This document shows, in pieces, positions 15,851 to 23,123 of a DNA stretch of 30,822 bases. This DNA is from Verrucomicrobiota bacterium. Its GTDB lineage: Bacteria; Verrucomicrobiota; Verrucomicrobiia; Opitutales; Oceanipulchritudinaceae. The position numbers and the translations under genes are program-made. The notes beneath the pieces are model-generated. The model was not told the origin of the DNA. It searched no databases and saw nothing but the letters and a program-made list of their open reading frames with translations. Location of the stretch: the NCBI GenBank assembly GCA_009908535.1, contig JAAAOD010000216.1, positions 1 through 30,822 of the forward strand, in the 5' to 3' direction. Within the stretch, counting starts at the first letter, position 1. Every line of letters begins with the position of its first letter.

Positions 15851-16456
15851 ATGCCTTTCCGTCTGCTGCCACTTCTCCTCCCCGCCCTCTTGACGGTGCT
15901 GCCCCTTAGTGCCGCCTCCGGTGAGGATCCGCCGGACCAGGCGCCCCCTCCACCCCAAGATCTGCCCGCGCCGCCCCCCTTGCCCCCGGAACTGAAGAAC
16001 AGTAAACCCGAGGGACCTCCCCCGGATCTCCCCGATCCGTCCGAGCTGAAACGGCAGCTCGAGCAACTGGAGGAGCTCCTCTCCATGTCCCCGCAACGAC
16101 TGCAGCGTCTCCGGCAGACCATCGCCTTCATCGCAAAAATGCCCGACGAGGAACGGGAAGCGATGCGGATCCGCATTCGCCAGATCACCGAGACCAGTCC
16201 CGAGCTCACGAGGGAAATCAACCAGCTGGAGGGTTGGTTGCCTCCTTCCCTGCATTCCGATCTCTCCCAATTCTGGCTCGCCGCCACCCCCGATCAACGC
16301 CAGGGTGTACGCGACCGGCTCGCCGCCCTCGAAAACGAGGAAAAAGCGGCTTATCTCGAGAAAACGGTCCGCTCTTTCATTGAGCGCCGCGACCGCGTCT
16401 TTCAGAAAATGCAGGAGTCGCTCGAGAAGCGCCATGCCGACCCCGAAGACCCTTGA
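15851..16456 (+). CDS. Exported proline-rich helical protein, possible periplasmic sensor of the ECF module
   Basis: The protein has 201 residues. It has a signal peptide (MPFRLLPLLLPALLTVLPLSAASG), a Pro-rich linker (about 27-65, with PPPP and PPLPP runs), and then a helical domain rich in Leu, Arg, Glu and Gln (about 68-195). The helical repeats include MSPQRLQRLRQTIAFIAKMP and TPDQRQGVRDRLAALE. This resembles the layout of DUF3106-like or CnrX/Spy-like periplasmic proteins, but I cannot assign a family. The ATG at 15851 has GGAG 6 bases upstream; a TTG directly before it is less likely. It starts 3 bases after the putative anti-sigma gene, so the three genes are one operon. A role as signal sensor or chaperone for the sigma/anti-sigma pair is inference from position. 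Confidence 0.78.
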   Translation: MPFRLLPLLLPALLTVLPLSAASGEDPPDQAPPPPQDLPAPPPLPPELKNSKPEGPPPDLPDPSELKRQLEQLEELLSMSPQRLQRLRQTIAFIAKMPDEEREAMRIRIRQITETSPELTREINQLEGWLPPSLHSDLSQFWLAATPDQRQGVRDRLAALENEEKAAYLEKTVRSFIERRDRVFQKMQESLEKRHADPEDP

Positions 16457-16596
16457 TTCCCCGTTTTGATTGTGAATTTACAGATTGTGTCAAGCCGCTG
16501 GCTTTGTCGTCGTCTTTTCATGACAAATCGGTGATTTTTTTGCGGAATTTTCTTGAACCGCCGGATAGAAGCACGACGTTTTCCAACAACTTTTTG

Positions 16597-16708
16597 ATGG
16601 CAAGCGATAGGCCATGGAGCTGCAAGGCTCCACGTTAAGACAGCGACAGAGACAGGGCATGATTTCTTCATCATCGCCCCAAAGCCACCCGGTTTCCCGG
16701 GTGGCTTT
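16597..16708 (+). ncRNA. Candidate structured RNA (small RNA or leader) ending in a terminator
   Basis: Three hairpins follow one another. The first has TGGAGC (16615-16620) pairing with GCTCCA (16627-16632). The second has GGGCATGAT (16655-16663) pairing with ATCAT plus GCCC (16670-16679, one bulged C). The third is the 12-bp terminator stem at 16681-16708. No known RNA family is recognised. It could be an independent small RNA, a leader controlling the FKBP gene 60 bases downstream, or just the 3' end of the ECF operon transcript. The 5' end is a guess. Confidence 0.3.
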
Positions 16709-16718
16709 GCTTTCTCCG
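16681..16718 (+). terminator. Intrinsic terminator
   Basis: A perfect 12-bp stem (AAAGCCACCCGG with CCGGGTGGCTTT) closes a TTTC loop and runs directly into TTTGCTTTCT. It lies 225 bases after the proline-rich exported gene and 60 bases before the FKBP gene. Confidence 0.75.
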
Positions 16719-16767
16719 CGAATCTGTCATTGACCCGCCTCCCCGGCTTTGCGACTACTCGCCTTCT

Positions 16768-17637
16768 ATGAATAAAGTGATGCGAATGCGACCCCAGGCT
16801 CTCTTAGCGGTGTCCCTTGCGTCCATCGTCTCCCTCACGGCCATCGGACAGGAAGGCTCGGGTTCCGCGGAAGCGGAGGCCGGGACCGATCCGGCGGTCT
16901 TCAAGGCGATGGGCTTCGCGATGGCGATGCAGATGCGGTTGAACATCGGTTTTTCCGACGAGGAACTCGAGGCCGTTTTTGACGGCATGCGTGCGGCCGC
17001 GACGAACAGCGGTCAGCCGGAGGACTTTCAGGACTCGGTGCAAAAAGCCCAGGCCATTTACGAGAAACGCATGCAAGCCTATCAGGAGGCCGAACAGGAA
17101 CGCCGCCAAGCGGTGGCCGCCTCCAACAAGGAAGAGGCGGCGGCCTTTTTTGCCGAACTGGAGGACAAAGAGGGTATCCGGAAAACGGAATCCGGCCTGT
17201 ACTACGAGGTTCTTGAAGAAGGGGAAGGGGAAAGCCCAACCGAGCAGGACCGCGTCATCGTCAATTACCGGGGAACGCTGGTGGACGGTCGCGAATTCGA
17301 CGCCAACGAAGGTGCTCAGTTTCCCGTCAGCGGAGTGGTTCCGGGGTTTTCGGAGGCGCTGCAATTGATGGAGCCGGGCGGCAAAATAAAAGCCTACATC
17401 CCTCCTGAGCTTGGATACGGTGACCGTCCGCAGCGCCCGGGAGCGATCATCGAGCCCGGTGACGCCCTCATTTTCGAGATCGAACTGGTGGACCTGAAGC
17501 CGATGCCAAAGCCTCCACAAGGGCCTCCTCCGCAACTTCCGGACAATCTGCCGCCGCCGCCCCCCCCACCCGACGGACCTCCTCCGGGACCCCCTCCGCA
17601 AGGAAAGCCGCCGGCCCCTCCGCCCTCGGCGAACTGA
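16768..17637 (+). CDS. FKBP-type peptidyl-prolyl cis-trans isomerase, exported, with proline-rich tail
   Basis: The protein has 289 residues. A signal peptide (about 1-27, LLAVSLASIVSLTAIG) is followed by an FKBP N-terminal dimerisation-type helical domain (about 38-135, with GFSDEELEAVFDGM and a Gln/Glu/Arg-rich helix). The FKBP catalytic domain is at about 140-243 (DRVIVNYRGTLVDGREFDAN, VVPGFSEALQLM, AYIPPELGYGDR, IIEPGDALIFEIELVDL). The organisation resembles Mip/FkpA, periplasmic or envelope foldases. Residues from about 245 to the end are an unusual proline-rich tail (PPPPPPPDGPPPGPPP-type runs). A possible weak promoter starts with TTGACC at 16730-16735. If correct, the transcript would be nearly leaderless. 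The gene is followed by an intrinsic terminator, so it is probably monocistronic. Confidence 0.92.
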   Translation: MNKVMRMRPQALLAVSLASIVSLTAIGQEGSGSAEAEAGTDPAVFKAMGFAMAMQMRLNIGFSDEELEAVFDGMRAAATNSGQPEDFQDSVQKAQAIYEKRMQAYQEAEQERRQAVAASNKEEAAAFFAELEDKEGIRKTESGLYYEVLEEGEGESPTEQDRVIVNYRGTLVDGREFDANEGAQFPVSGVVPGFSEALQLMEPGGKIKAYIPPELGYGDRPQRPGAIIEPGDALIFEIELVDLKPMPKPPQGPPPQLPDNLPPPPPPPDGPPPGPPPQGKPPAPPPSAN

Positions 17638-17660
17638 ATCGATTGACCTTTCCGATTCCC

Positions 17661-17694
17661 AAGGCATGCACTTTTCGGTGCATGCCTTCTTTTT
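17661..17694 (+). terminator. Intrinsic terminator after the FKBP gene
   Basis: An 11-bp perfect stem (AAGGCATGCAC with GTGCATGCCTT) with loop TTTTCG is followed by CTTTTT. It lies 24 bases after the FKBP stop codon. Confidence 0.9.
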
Positions 17695-17707
17695 AGGGTG
17701 GAAGAGC

Positions 17708-17737
17708 TTGCCTTGTGCCGCCAACATTTCCTAATAA
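17708..17737 (+). promoter_or_regulatory. Candidate sigma-70-type promoter for the CoA-transferase gene
   Basis: TTGCCT (17708-17713) and TAATAA (17732-17737) are separated by 18 bases and lie between the FKBP terminator and the CoA-transferase ATG at 17774. An AGGA ribosome site follows at 17767-17770, rather close (3 bases) to the ATG. This short stretch is clearly AT-richer than the surrounding genes. Confidence 0.5.
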
Positions 17738-17773
17738 CAAATTCAAAACCAGTAAGAAAAACTAATAGGAACA

Positions 17774-19270
17774 ATGTCTCTTCCCTTTCCTGAACTCACC
17801 CCCGCAGAGGCGGCGGAACTCATCCAAGACGGCCAGACCATTGGCTTCAGCGGCTTTACCCCCGCCGGAGCCGCCAAAGCGATTCCGCGGGCCATCGCGG
17901 AGCGCGCGAGGGGCGAACATGAGGCGGGCCGGCCCTTCAAGGTCGGCGTGGTCACCGGCGCCTCCACCGGGGACTCCCTCGACGGCGCCCTTGCCCGGGC
18001 GGAGGCCATGGCCTGGCGGACTCCCTACCAGTCAAATCCGGCCCTCCGGGAATCGATCAATGCCGGGAAAACGCACTTCTTCGACATGCACCTTTCCCTT
18101 CTCCAGCAATGGATCCGCTACGGGTTTCTCGGGCGCCTTCATTACGCGGTAGTGGAAGCGGCCGAGGTGACCCCGGAGGGCGAAATCACTCTCACGACCA
18201 GCGTCGGGGCAACCAACACCTTTCTTCACTACGCCGACAAGGTCATACTCGAAATCAACAGTTACCACCCGACGGAGTTGTACGGATTCCATGACATCTT
18301 CGAACCGGAAGACCCGCCCCACCGCCGGGAAATCCCGATCTTCAAAACCCGCCAGCGCTGCGGGGAAAACGTCGTCCGCATCGATCCAAAGAAGATCGCC
18401 GGCGTTGTCTTCACGGACGAGGAGGACGAAGTGGGCGGTTTCAAGGAACCGGATGCCATCACGAGCAAGATCGGCCAGAATGTGGCCGACTTCCTCGCTG
18501 CGGAAGTGCGCGCGGGACGGATCCCTTCCGGTTTCCTTCCCATCCAGAGCGGCGTCGGCAACATCGCCAACGCCGTCCTCGGGGCCATGGGCGAGCATCC
18601 GGACATTCCCGCTTTCGAAATGTATTCCGAGGTCATCCAGGACAGTGTGATCAAGTTGATGGAGAACCGTCAGCTGGCTTTTGCCAGCGGCACTTCTCTC
18701 ACGGTAAGTCCGAAGGTTCTTGAGGGGATCTACCAAAATCTCGATTTCTTCCGACGCCGGATGGTCCTGCGGCCGCAGGAAATCACCAACAACCCCGAAG
18801 TCGTCCGCCGGATCGGCACCGTCTCCATCAACACGGCCATCGAAGTGGACATTTTCGGGAATGTGAATTCCACCCACATCATGGGGAACAACATGATGAA
18901 TGGGATTGGCGGCAGCGGTGATTTCACCCGCAATGCCTACATTTCCGTATTCACCTGTCCCAGCATGGCCAAGAGGGGTCAGATCAGCCCGATCGTTCCG
19001 CTCTGCAGCCACCTCGACCACAGCGAGCACTCAGTCCAGGTTATCGTCACCGAGCAAGGCGTGGCGGACCTGCGTGGAAAAGATCCGGGCGAGCGTTCCA
19101 AGGAAATCATCCGCAACTGCGCTCATCCGGATTTCCGCGACGAGCTGGAAGGCTATTCCCGGGATGTCAGTGACGGGCACACGCCGCAGACCCTGAACCG
19201 CGCTTTTGCCATGCACCAGCGCTTTCTGGAGACCGGCTCCATGCACGGAGTCGAATGGAACAAGGCCTGA
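17774..19270 (+). CDS. Acetyl-CoA hydrolase/transferase family; probable succinyl-CoA:acetate CoA-transferase
   Basis: The protein has 498 residues, full length for the class I AarC/Cat1/ScpC family (about 500). Motifs are IGFSGFTPAGAAKAIP near the N-terminus, QSGVGNIANAV (258-268), EMYSEVIQDS with the catalytic Glu286 that forms the glutamyl-CoA thioester, and NNMMNGIGGSGDF (372-384) in the CoA-binding region. Members exchange CoA between succinate and acetate in the cytosol. In acetic acid bacteria AarC replaces succinyl-CoA synthetase in the TCA cycle, while others act as acetyl-CoA hydrolases or propionyl-CoA:succinate transferases. It has its own promoter candidate and stands alone between a terminator and a convergent histidine kinase gene. 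The exact substrate pair cannot be read from sequence. Confidence 0.92.
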   Translation: MSLPFPELTPAEAAELIQDGQTIGFSGFTPAGAAKAIPRAIAERARGEHEAGRPFKVGVVTGASTGDSLDGALARAEAMAWRTPYQSNPALRESINAGKTHFFDMHLSLLQQWIRYGFLGRLHYAVVEAAEVTPEGEITLTTSVGATNTFLHYADKVILEINSYHPTELYGFHDIFEPEDPPHRREIPIFKTRQRCGENVVRIDPKKIAGVVFTDEEDEVGGFKEPDAITSKIGQNVADFLAAEVRAGRIPSGFLPIQSGVGNIANAVLGAMGEHPDIPAFEMYSEVIQDSVIKLMENRQLAFASGTSLTVSPKVLEGIYQNLDFFRRRMVLRPQEITNNPEVVRRIGTVSINTAIEVDIFGNVNSTHIMGNNMMNGIGGSGDFTRNAYISVFTCPSMAKRGQISPIVPLCSHLDHSEHSVQVIVTEQGVADLRGKDPGERSKEIIRNCAHPDFRDELEGYSRDVSDGHTPQTLNRAFAMHQRFLETGSMHGVEWNKA

Positions 19271-19274
19271 CCAG

Positions 19275-19290
19275 GCCCGCGCCGGCGGGC
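19275..19290. terminator. Weak hairpin between convergent genes
   Basis: GCCCGC and GCGGGC form a 6-bp GC stem with a GCCG loop in the 30-base gap between the CoA-transferase and histidine kinase stops. There is no T tract, so it is at best a weak bidirectional terminator. Confidence 0.25.
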
Positions 19291-19300
19291 GCAGGACCGG

Positions 19301-20482
19301 CTAGGCATCCTCGAGCAACCGGGTCCGCCGGTGTTTCTGGGGGAACTGGAGGGTGACGAGGGTTCCGACGCCCTCGCGACTGTCGATGCCGACCTGTCCG
19401 CCATGTTCGCGGATAATCCGCTCGACGATCATCATGCCGAGACCGTGTCCGCGCTCCTTCGTTGAGTAGTAGGGCTGGAAGACCTTACGCAGATTTTCCG
19501 TGGCGATCCCGTGGCCGGAATCGCCGATCTGGATGTAGACGTCCTCGTCGTCGCTGAAAGCCCGAATCCGGATGACCCCGCCGGATTTCATGGCCTGCCG
19601 GGCGTTCTTGATCAGGTTGAAAAAGACCTGCTTGATCTGGTCGCGATCCCCGAGAATGACGGGGAGGCTGCTGGCGAGTTCGATGTCGACCCGGATGCCG
19701 GCGCTTTCCAGTTCCGGACCGAGGAACTCGACCGATTCTTCGAGGGGCGCAATCAGGTCGAGGTCCTGGAGGTCCGGTTCGCGTGGACGGACCGCTTCGA
19801 GAAAATGGGTGATGATGCTGTCGAGCCGCTCGACCTCGCCGGAGCAGATGCGGAGCGATTTGCTCATTTTTTCGACGGCGGGGGAATCCTCCAGTTTATC
19901 AAGGTGGCGTTGGATCAGCTGCAGATGGATATGGAGGGAATTGAGGGGATTGCCCAGTTCATGAGCGACACCGGCGGAGAGTTGCAGGATGGAATTGGCG
20001 CGCTCGTTTTCTATTTCCTGCCGCGTTTGTGCCCGCTCGGTGGTGACGTCGGAGAGGATAATGGCATAGCGGGCAATCTCCTGGTCGGTGTCCTCGTCCT
20101 CGATCGGCACGATGTAGAGGCGGACAATCCGGTGCTGCGGATAAGTGATCTCCATCTCCCGGGCGACATTCGCAAATTCCTGCAAATAGCCCTTTCCACT
20201 GAGGTTCAGGGATCGGGCCAGATCGGGAAAGGCCCGCCACAGACCGATGCCGGACATGTCCTTCTCGGAAAACCCGAGCATGTCGCGGGAGGAGGGGTTC
20301 GCGAACTCGATCTCACCGGAGGCTTCGACGACAATGACCCCCTCGCGCAAGGTGTTCACGACCAGTTTGAGCAGGTGCCGTTCGCGCGAAAGGCGCCCGA
20401 TAAGATTGGCCCTGCTGGCTTCATCGAGTTCGTCGACACGTCCAATGAGATTGTCGAGAGGGTCGCTGTTTTTCGGTGGCAT
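19301..20482 (-). CDS. Cytoplasmic PAS-domain sensor histidine kinase (NtrB-like)
   Basis: The protein has 393 residues with no membrane helix. An N-terminal helix precedes a PAS domain (about 38-150: TLREGVIVVEASGEIEFANPS ... VRLYIVPIED ... IILSDVT). The HisKA box is SAGVAHELGNPLNSL with His174 as predicted phospho-acceptor. The HATPase domain has the N box FFNLIKNARQAM (Asn293), a G1-type GDSGHGI, FQPYYSTKERGHGLGM and EHGGQVGIDS. The layout matches NtrB-like soluble kinases that sense an internal signal. No response regulator is visible in the window, so it is an orphan here. It starts 7 bases after the coaB stop, which suggests co-transcription. Confidence 0.92.
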   Translation of the reverse strand: MPPKNSDPLDNLIGRVDELDEASRANLIGRLSRERHLLKLVVNTLREGVIVVEASGEIEFANPSSRDMLGFSEKDMSGIGLWRAFPDLARSLNLSGKGYLQEFANVAREMEITYPQHRIVRLYIVPIEDEDTDQEIARYAIILSDVTTERAQTRQEIENERANSILQLSAGVAHELGNPLNSLHIHLQLIQRHLDKLEDSPAVEKMSKSLRICSGEVERLDSIITHFLEAVRPREPDLQDLDLIAPLEESVEFLGPELESAGIRVDIELASSLPVILGDRDQIKQVFFNLIKNARQAMKSGGVIRIRAFSDDEDVYIQIGDSGHGIATENLRKVFQPYYSTKERGHGLGMMIVERIIREHGGQVGIDSREGVGTLVTLQFPQKHRRTRLLEDA

Positions 20483-20489
20483 TTTTTAA

Positions 20490-21164
20490 TCAACGGGATG
20501 CGGAGGCTTCGCTCCCCGGAATCCAGGGTGCGAACCAATCCAGCAGTGTGGCGGCGAGCTGGGTTTTCGGGGAGGGGCCGAAGGAATGGCGGATCCCCCC
20601 GTTCCCGAGAACCAGCACGCGGTTGGTGTCGCTGCCAAAGGCGCTCTCCTCGCCGCCGATGCGGTTGGCAACAATGAAATCGACCCCCTTCTTCTCCAGT
20701 TTGCTCCGGGCATAGGCTTCGACCTTTTCGGTCTCCGCGGCAAAGCCGACCAGCAACTGCTGGTCGGTCCGGTCGGCGGCAAGCCCGGCAACAACGTCCG
20801 GAACCGGCTCCATCTCCAAGGTCTTGGCCAGATCGTGCTTTTTGACTTTCTGGGCGGCGCGGTGCTTCGGGCGGTAATCCATGATCGCGGCGGTCATCAG
20901 CAGAATTGAGCAATCGGGAAAAAGGCGCTCAAGGGCGGCCTTCATCTCCGCGCCCGTGACGACCTCGTGGCGACGGACACCCGGCGGGGTCGCGAGGTTC
21001 ACCGGCCCGCTGACGAGATCGACCTCCCAGCCGCGCTCGGCCGCCGCCCCGGCAAGGGCGAACCCCATTTTTCCGCTGGAGGGATTGCTCAGAAAGCGGA
21101 CCGGGTCGAAAAACTCCCGCGTGGGCCCGGCCGAGACGAGGCAGCGGATGGGGCTTGCTTTCAT
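20490..21164 (-). CDS. coaB: Phosphopantothenate-cysteine ligase, stand-alone CoaB domain
   Basis: The protein has 224 residues and begins MKASPIRCLVSAGPTREFFD, then PVRFLSNPSSGKMG, the CoaB N-terminal signature. AAIMDYRP and KKHDLAKTLEMEPVPDVV follow, then LLVGFAAET and VANRIGGEESAFGSDTN, the conserved CoaB domain sequence. The enzyme joins 4'-phosphopantothenate to cysteine in coenzyme A synthesis. In most bacteria CoaB is fused behind CoaC (decarboxylase); here the CoaC flavoprotein half is absent and must be elsewhere. The ATG at 21164 has AAGGA 7 bases upstream and starts right at the domain. An ATG at 21182 is also possible. It is divergent from the membrane protein gene by 30 bases. 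Confidence 0.92.
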   Translation of the reverse strand: MKASPIRCLVSAGPTREFFDPVRFLSNPSSGKMGFALAGAAAERGWEVDLVSGPVNLATPPGVRRHEVVTGAEMKAALERLFPDCSILLMTAAIMDYRPKHRAAQKVKKHDLAKTLEMEPVPDVVAGLAADRTDQQLLVGFAAETEKVEAYARSKLEKKGVDFIVANRIGGEESAFGSDTNRVLVLGNGGIRHSFGPSPKTQLAATLLDWFAPWIPGSEASASR

Positions 21165-21194
21165 AAGGGAATCCTTAACCATCCCGGCCCCGGT

Positions 21195-21908
21195 ATGGAA
21201 AGCGTAAAGAAGGCATCACCGAAGCGCGAAAATGGATGGTACAGCCTTCTTTTCAATATCTTCATTCCGGTTATCGTCCTCACACAAGGTGACCGGGTGA
21301 TCGGGCAAGCGGCCCTTGTCCTCGTCCTCGCGCTGTTTTTTCCGGTCAGTTACTTTATCTATGATTACCGGAGGAGGAAGAAGCGGAACTTCATTTCCAT
21401 CATCGGGTTTGTCAGCGTCCTCCTGACCGGCGGCGTCGGCCTGCTCGAACTCCCGCGCAGCTGGTTCATTGTGAAGGAAACCGCCATTCCCGCGCTGATC
21501 GGCCTTGCCGTCCTTGCTTCCCTGCTCACCCGCTACCCCCTTATCCGGGCACTCGTCTTTTCTCCGGAGTTGTTCAATGTCGAAAAGGTGCAGGCCGCTT
21601 TGCGGAAACGCGGCAACGAAGCGGCGATGGACCGGCTCCTGCGGCGGGCCACGGCTATCCTCTCCGTCTCCTTCTTCATCAGCGCGGCCCTGAATTTCTT
21701 CCTCGCGCAGTATTTTGTGAAAACGGAACCCAGTGTCGATCCCGCCCAGTTCAATGCCGAAGTGGGGGCGATGACGGGCTGGTCCTATGTCATCATCGCG
21801 GTCCCGAGCATGCTCTTCATGTTCCTCATCCTCAGTCTTGTCGCGAAAGGCATTCACCGGCTCGCGGGGCTGACGCTGGAGGAGGCGCTCGCCGACCACC
21901 TCCATTGA
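21195..21908 (+). CDS. Multi-pass inner-membrane protein (VC0807/YciB-like)
   Basis: The protein has 237 residues with about six hydrophobic segments. The N-terminal half (SLLFNIFIPVIVLTQGDRV, then ALFFPVSYFIYDYRRRKKRNFISIIGFVSVLLTGGVGLL) resembles the VC0807/YciB-type membrane family of unknown function. A cytoplasmic loop (LRKRGNEAAMDRLLRR) sits mid-protein, and the last helix is followed by LTLEEALADHLH. I selected the ATG at 21195. Earlier codons in the frame would run antisense through coaB. It is divergent from coaB and convergent with the citrate synthase gene, with 12 bases between stops. Confidence 0.75.
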   Translation: MESVKKASPKRENGWYSLLFNIFIPVIVLTQGDRVIGQAALVLVLALFFPVSYFIYDYRRRKKRNFISIIGFVSVLLTGGVGLLELPRSWFIVKETAIPALIGLAVLASLLTRYPLIRALVFSPELFNVEKVQAALRKRGNEAAMDRLLRRATAILSVSFFISAALNFFLAQYFVKTEPSVDPAQFNAEVGAMTGWSYVIIAVPSMLFMFLILSLVAKGIHRLAGLTLEEALADHLH

Positions 21909-21920
21909 GGAGCTTGTACC

Positions 21921-23084
21921 TCAGGTGCGGTCTTCGATGGCGACGTAGTCGCGCTGGCGGGGACCGACGTAGACCTGGCGCGGACGGTGAATCCGCTGCG
22001 AGGATTCGGCGATCTCCTTCCAGTTGGCGATCCAGCCCGGCATACGGCCGATGGCGAACATGACCGTGAACATTTCCACCGGGATGCCGATCGCTTTGAG
22101 AACGATCCCGCTGTAGAAATCGACGTTTGGATAGAGCTTTCGTTCGATGAAGTACTCGTCCTCGAGGGCGGCCTTTTCAAGGGTACGGGCAATATCAAGG
22201 AGGGGATCCTGCCGGCCGTCGTCCCCGGAAGCGTGGATTTCCTCGAGCATCTTGATCACGGCGGCGTTGGCCCCGCCGTGCAGGGGTCCCCAGAGGGCGC
22301 AGACCCCGGCGGAGACGGAGGCAAAGAGATTGGCTCCCCCACTGGCCACCATCCGCACGGTCGAGGTGGAACAATTCTGCTCATGGTCGGCATGGAGGAG
22401 CAGGAACAGGTCCAGTGCTTCTGAAACTTCGGCCTGCGGCTGGTACGCGTCGTAGGGCTCCGTAAACATCATGTGGAGGAAATTCTCCACATAACGAAGG
22501 TCTTTCCGCGGATAATTGAAGGGCAGCCCGTTGCTCATCCGATAGGTCATCGCGGCGATGGTGCGGACTTTGGAGATGAGGAGGGCAGCCGTAAGGTCGA
22601 AGTGCTCAAGATCCTGCTCCCGGTTGTTGCTCGACATTTCGGGATAATAGGAACCGAGCGAATTCAGCATCGAACTGAGGACGGCCATAGGGGCCGAATT
22701 GGGCGGGAAGCCCTCGAAGTGGTGCTTGAAGTCCTCATGGAGGTTGGCGGCTCCCGCCACCTTGGCGCGGAAGGAATCGAGTTCTTTCTGGGTGGGCAGT
22801 TTACCGTAAATGATGAGAAAGGCCACGCAAAGGAAGGTCGACTTCTCCGCCAGCTGCTCGATGGGAATGCCCCGGTGGCGGAGAACTCCTTTTTCGCCAT
22901 TGATGAAAGTGATGGCGCTCTCGCAGGAACCGGTGTTTCCGTAGCCTTCGTCAAAGGTAATATACCCGCTGTCCGTCCGGAGGCTGCGGGTATCGATGGC
23001 TTTCTCGTTTTCGGTGCCGGTGATAACGGGGTAGGTGTACTCTTTCCCTCCGACAATAATCCTAGCCTCTTCTGCTTCGCTCAT
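21921..23084 (-). CDS. gltA: Citrate synthase with in-frame internal deletion, probably inactive
   Basis: The frame is intact over 387 residues. It matches hexameric-type citrate synthase at both ends: FDEGYGNTGSCESAITFINGE, HADHEQNCSTSTVRM, ALWGPLHGGANAAVIKMLEEI, then EDEYFIERKLYPNVDFYSG and RPRQVYVG. Family members are about 430 residues. Here the sequence jumps from ASGDDGR (residues 286-291) straight to QDPLLDIARTLEKAAL. About 45 residues are missing that normally hold FRLMGFGHRVYKNYDPRA. Of the catalytic triad (His264, His305 and Asp362 in E. coli), the first and last are present (His269, Asp322) but the middle His is lost, as is the DPRA arginine. The enzyme condenses acetyl-CoA and oxaloacetate, and this product should be inactive or badly impaired. 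It lies 39 bases after hisH. Confidence 0.9.
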   Translation of the reverse strand: MSEAEEARIIVGGKEYTYPVITGTENEKAIDTRSLRTDSGYITFDEGYGNTGSCESAITFINGEKGVLRHRGIPIEQLAEKSTFLCVAFLIIYGKLPTQKELDSFRAKVAGAANLHEDFKHHFEGFPPNSAPMAVLSSMLNSLGSYYPEMSSNNREQDLEHFDLTAALLISKVRTIAAMTYRMSNGLPFNYPRKDLRYVENFLHMMFTEPYDAYQPQAEVSEALDLFLLLHADHEQNCSTSTVRMVASGGANLFASVSAGVCALWGPLHGGANAAVIKMLEEIHASGDDGRQDPLLDIARTLEKAALEDEYFIERKLYPNVDFYSGIVLKAIGIPVEMFTVMFAIGRMPGWIANWKEIAESSQRIHRPRQVYVGPRQRDYVAIEDRT

Positions 23085-23123
23085 GGCTCAGAAAAGTGGA
23101 GACAATTCCGTATTTGGCAATGG

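Larger units (their letters stand above)
16457..16767. other. 311-bp intergenic region, AT-richer than its neighbours
   Basis: This is the only gap over 300 bases in the window. The first 140 bases are AT-rich and contain GATTTTTTTGCGG and TTTTCTTGAACC, possibly promoter material, but I cannot fix a convincing -35/-10 pair. The second part (16597-16708) holds three consecutive hairpins, the last terminator-like. A 13-codon ORF (16597-16638, MASDRPWSCKAPR) spans the first hairpin and has no ribosome site. No long ORF with family features is seen. Confidence 0.7.

Noticed and set aside
16597..16638. 13-codon ORF as a leader peptide
   Set aside because: It has no ribosome site and only a single Trp codon, with no run of regulatory codons. 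It is kept only as part of the RNA candidate.
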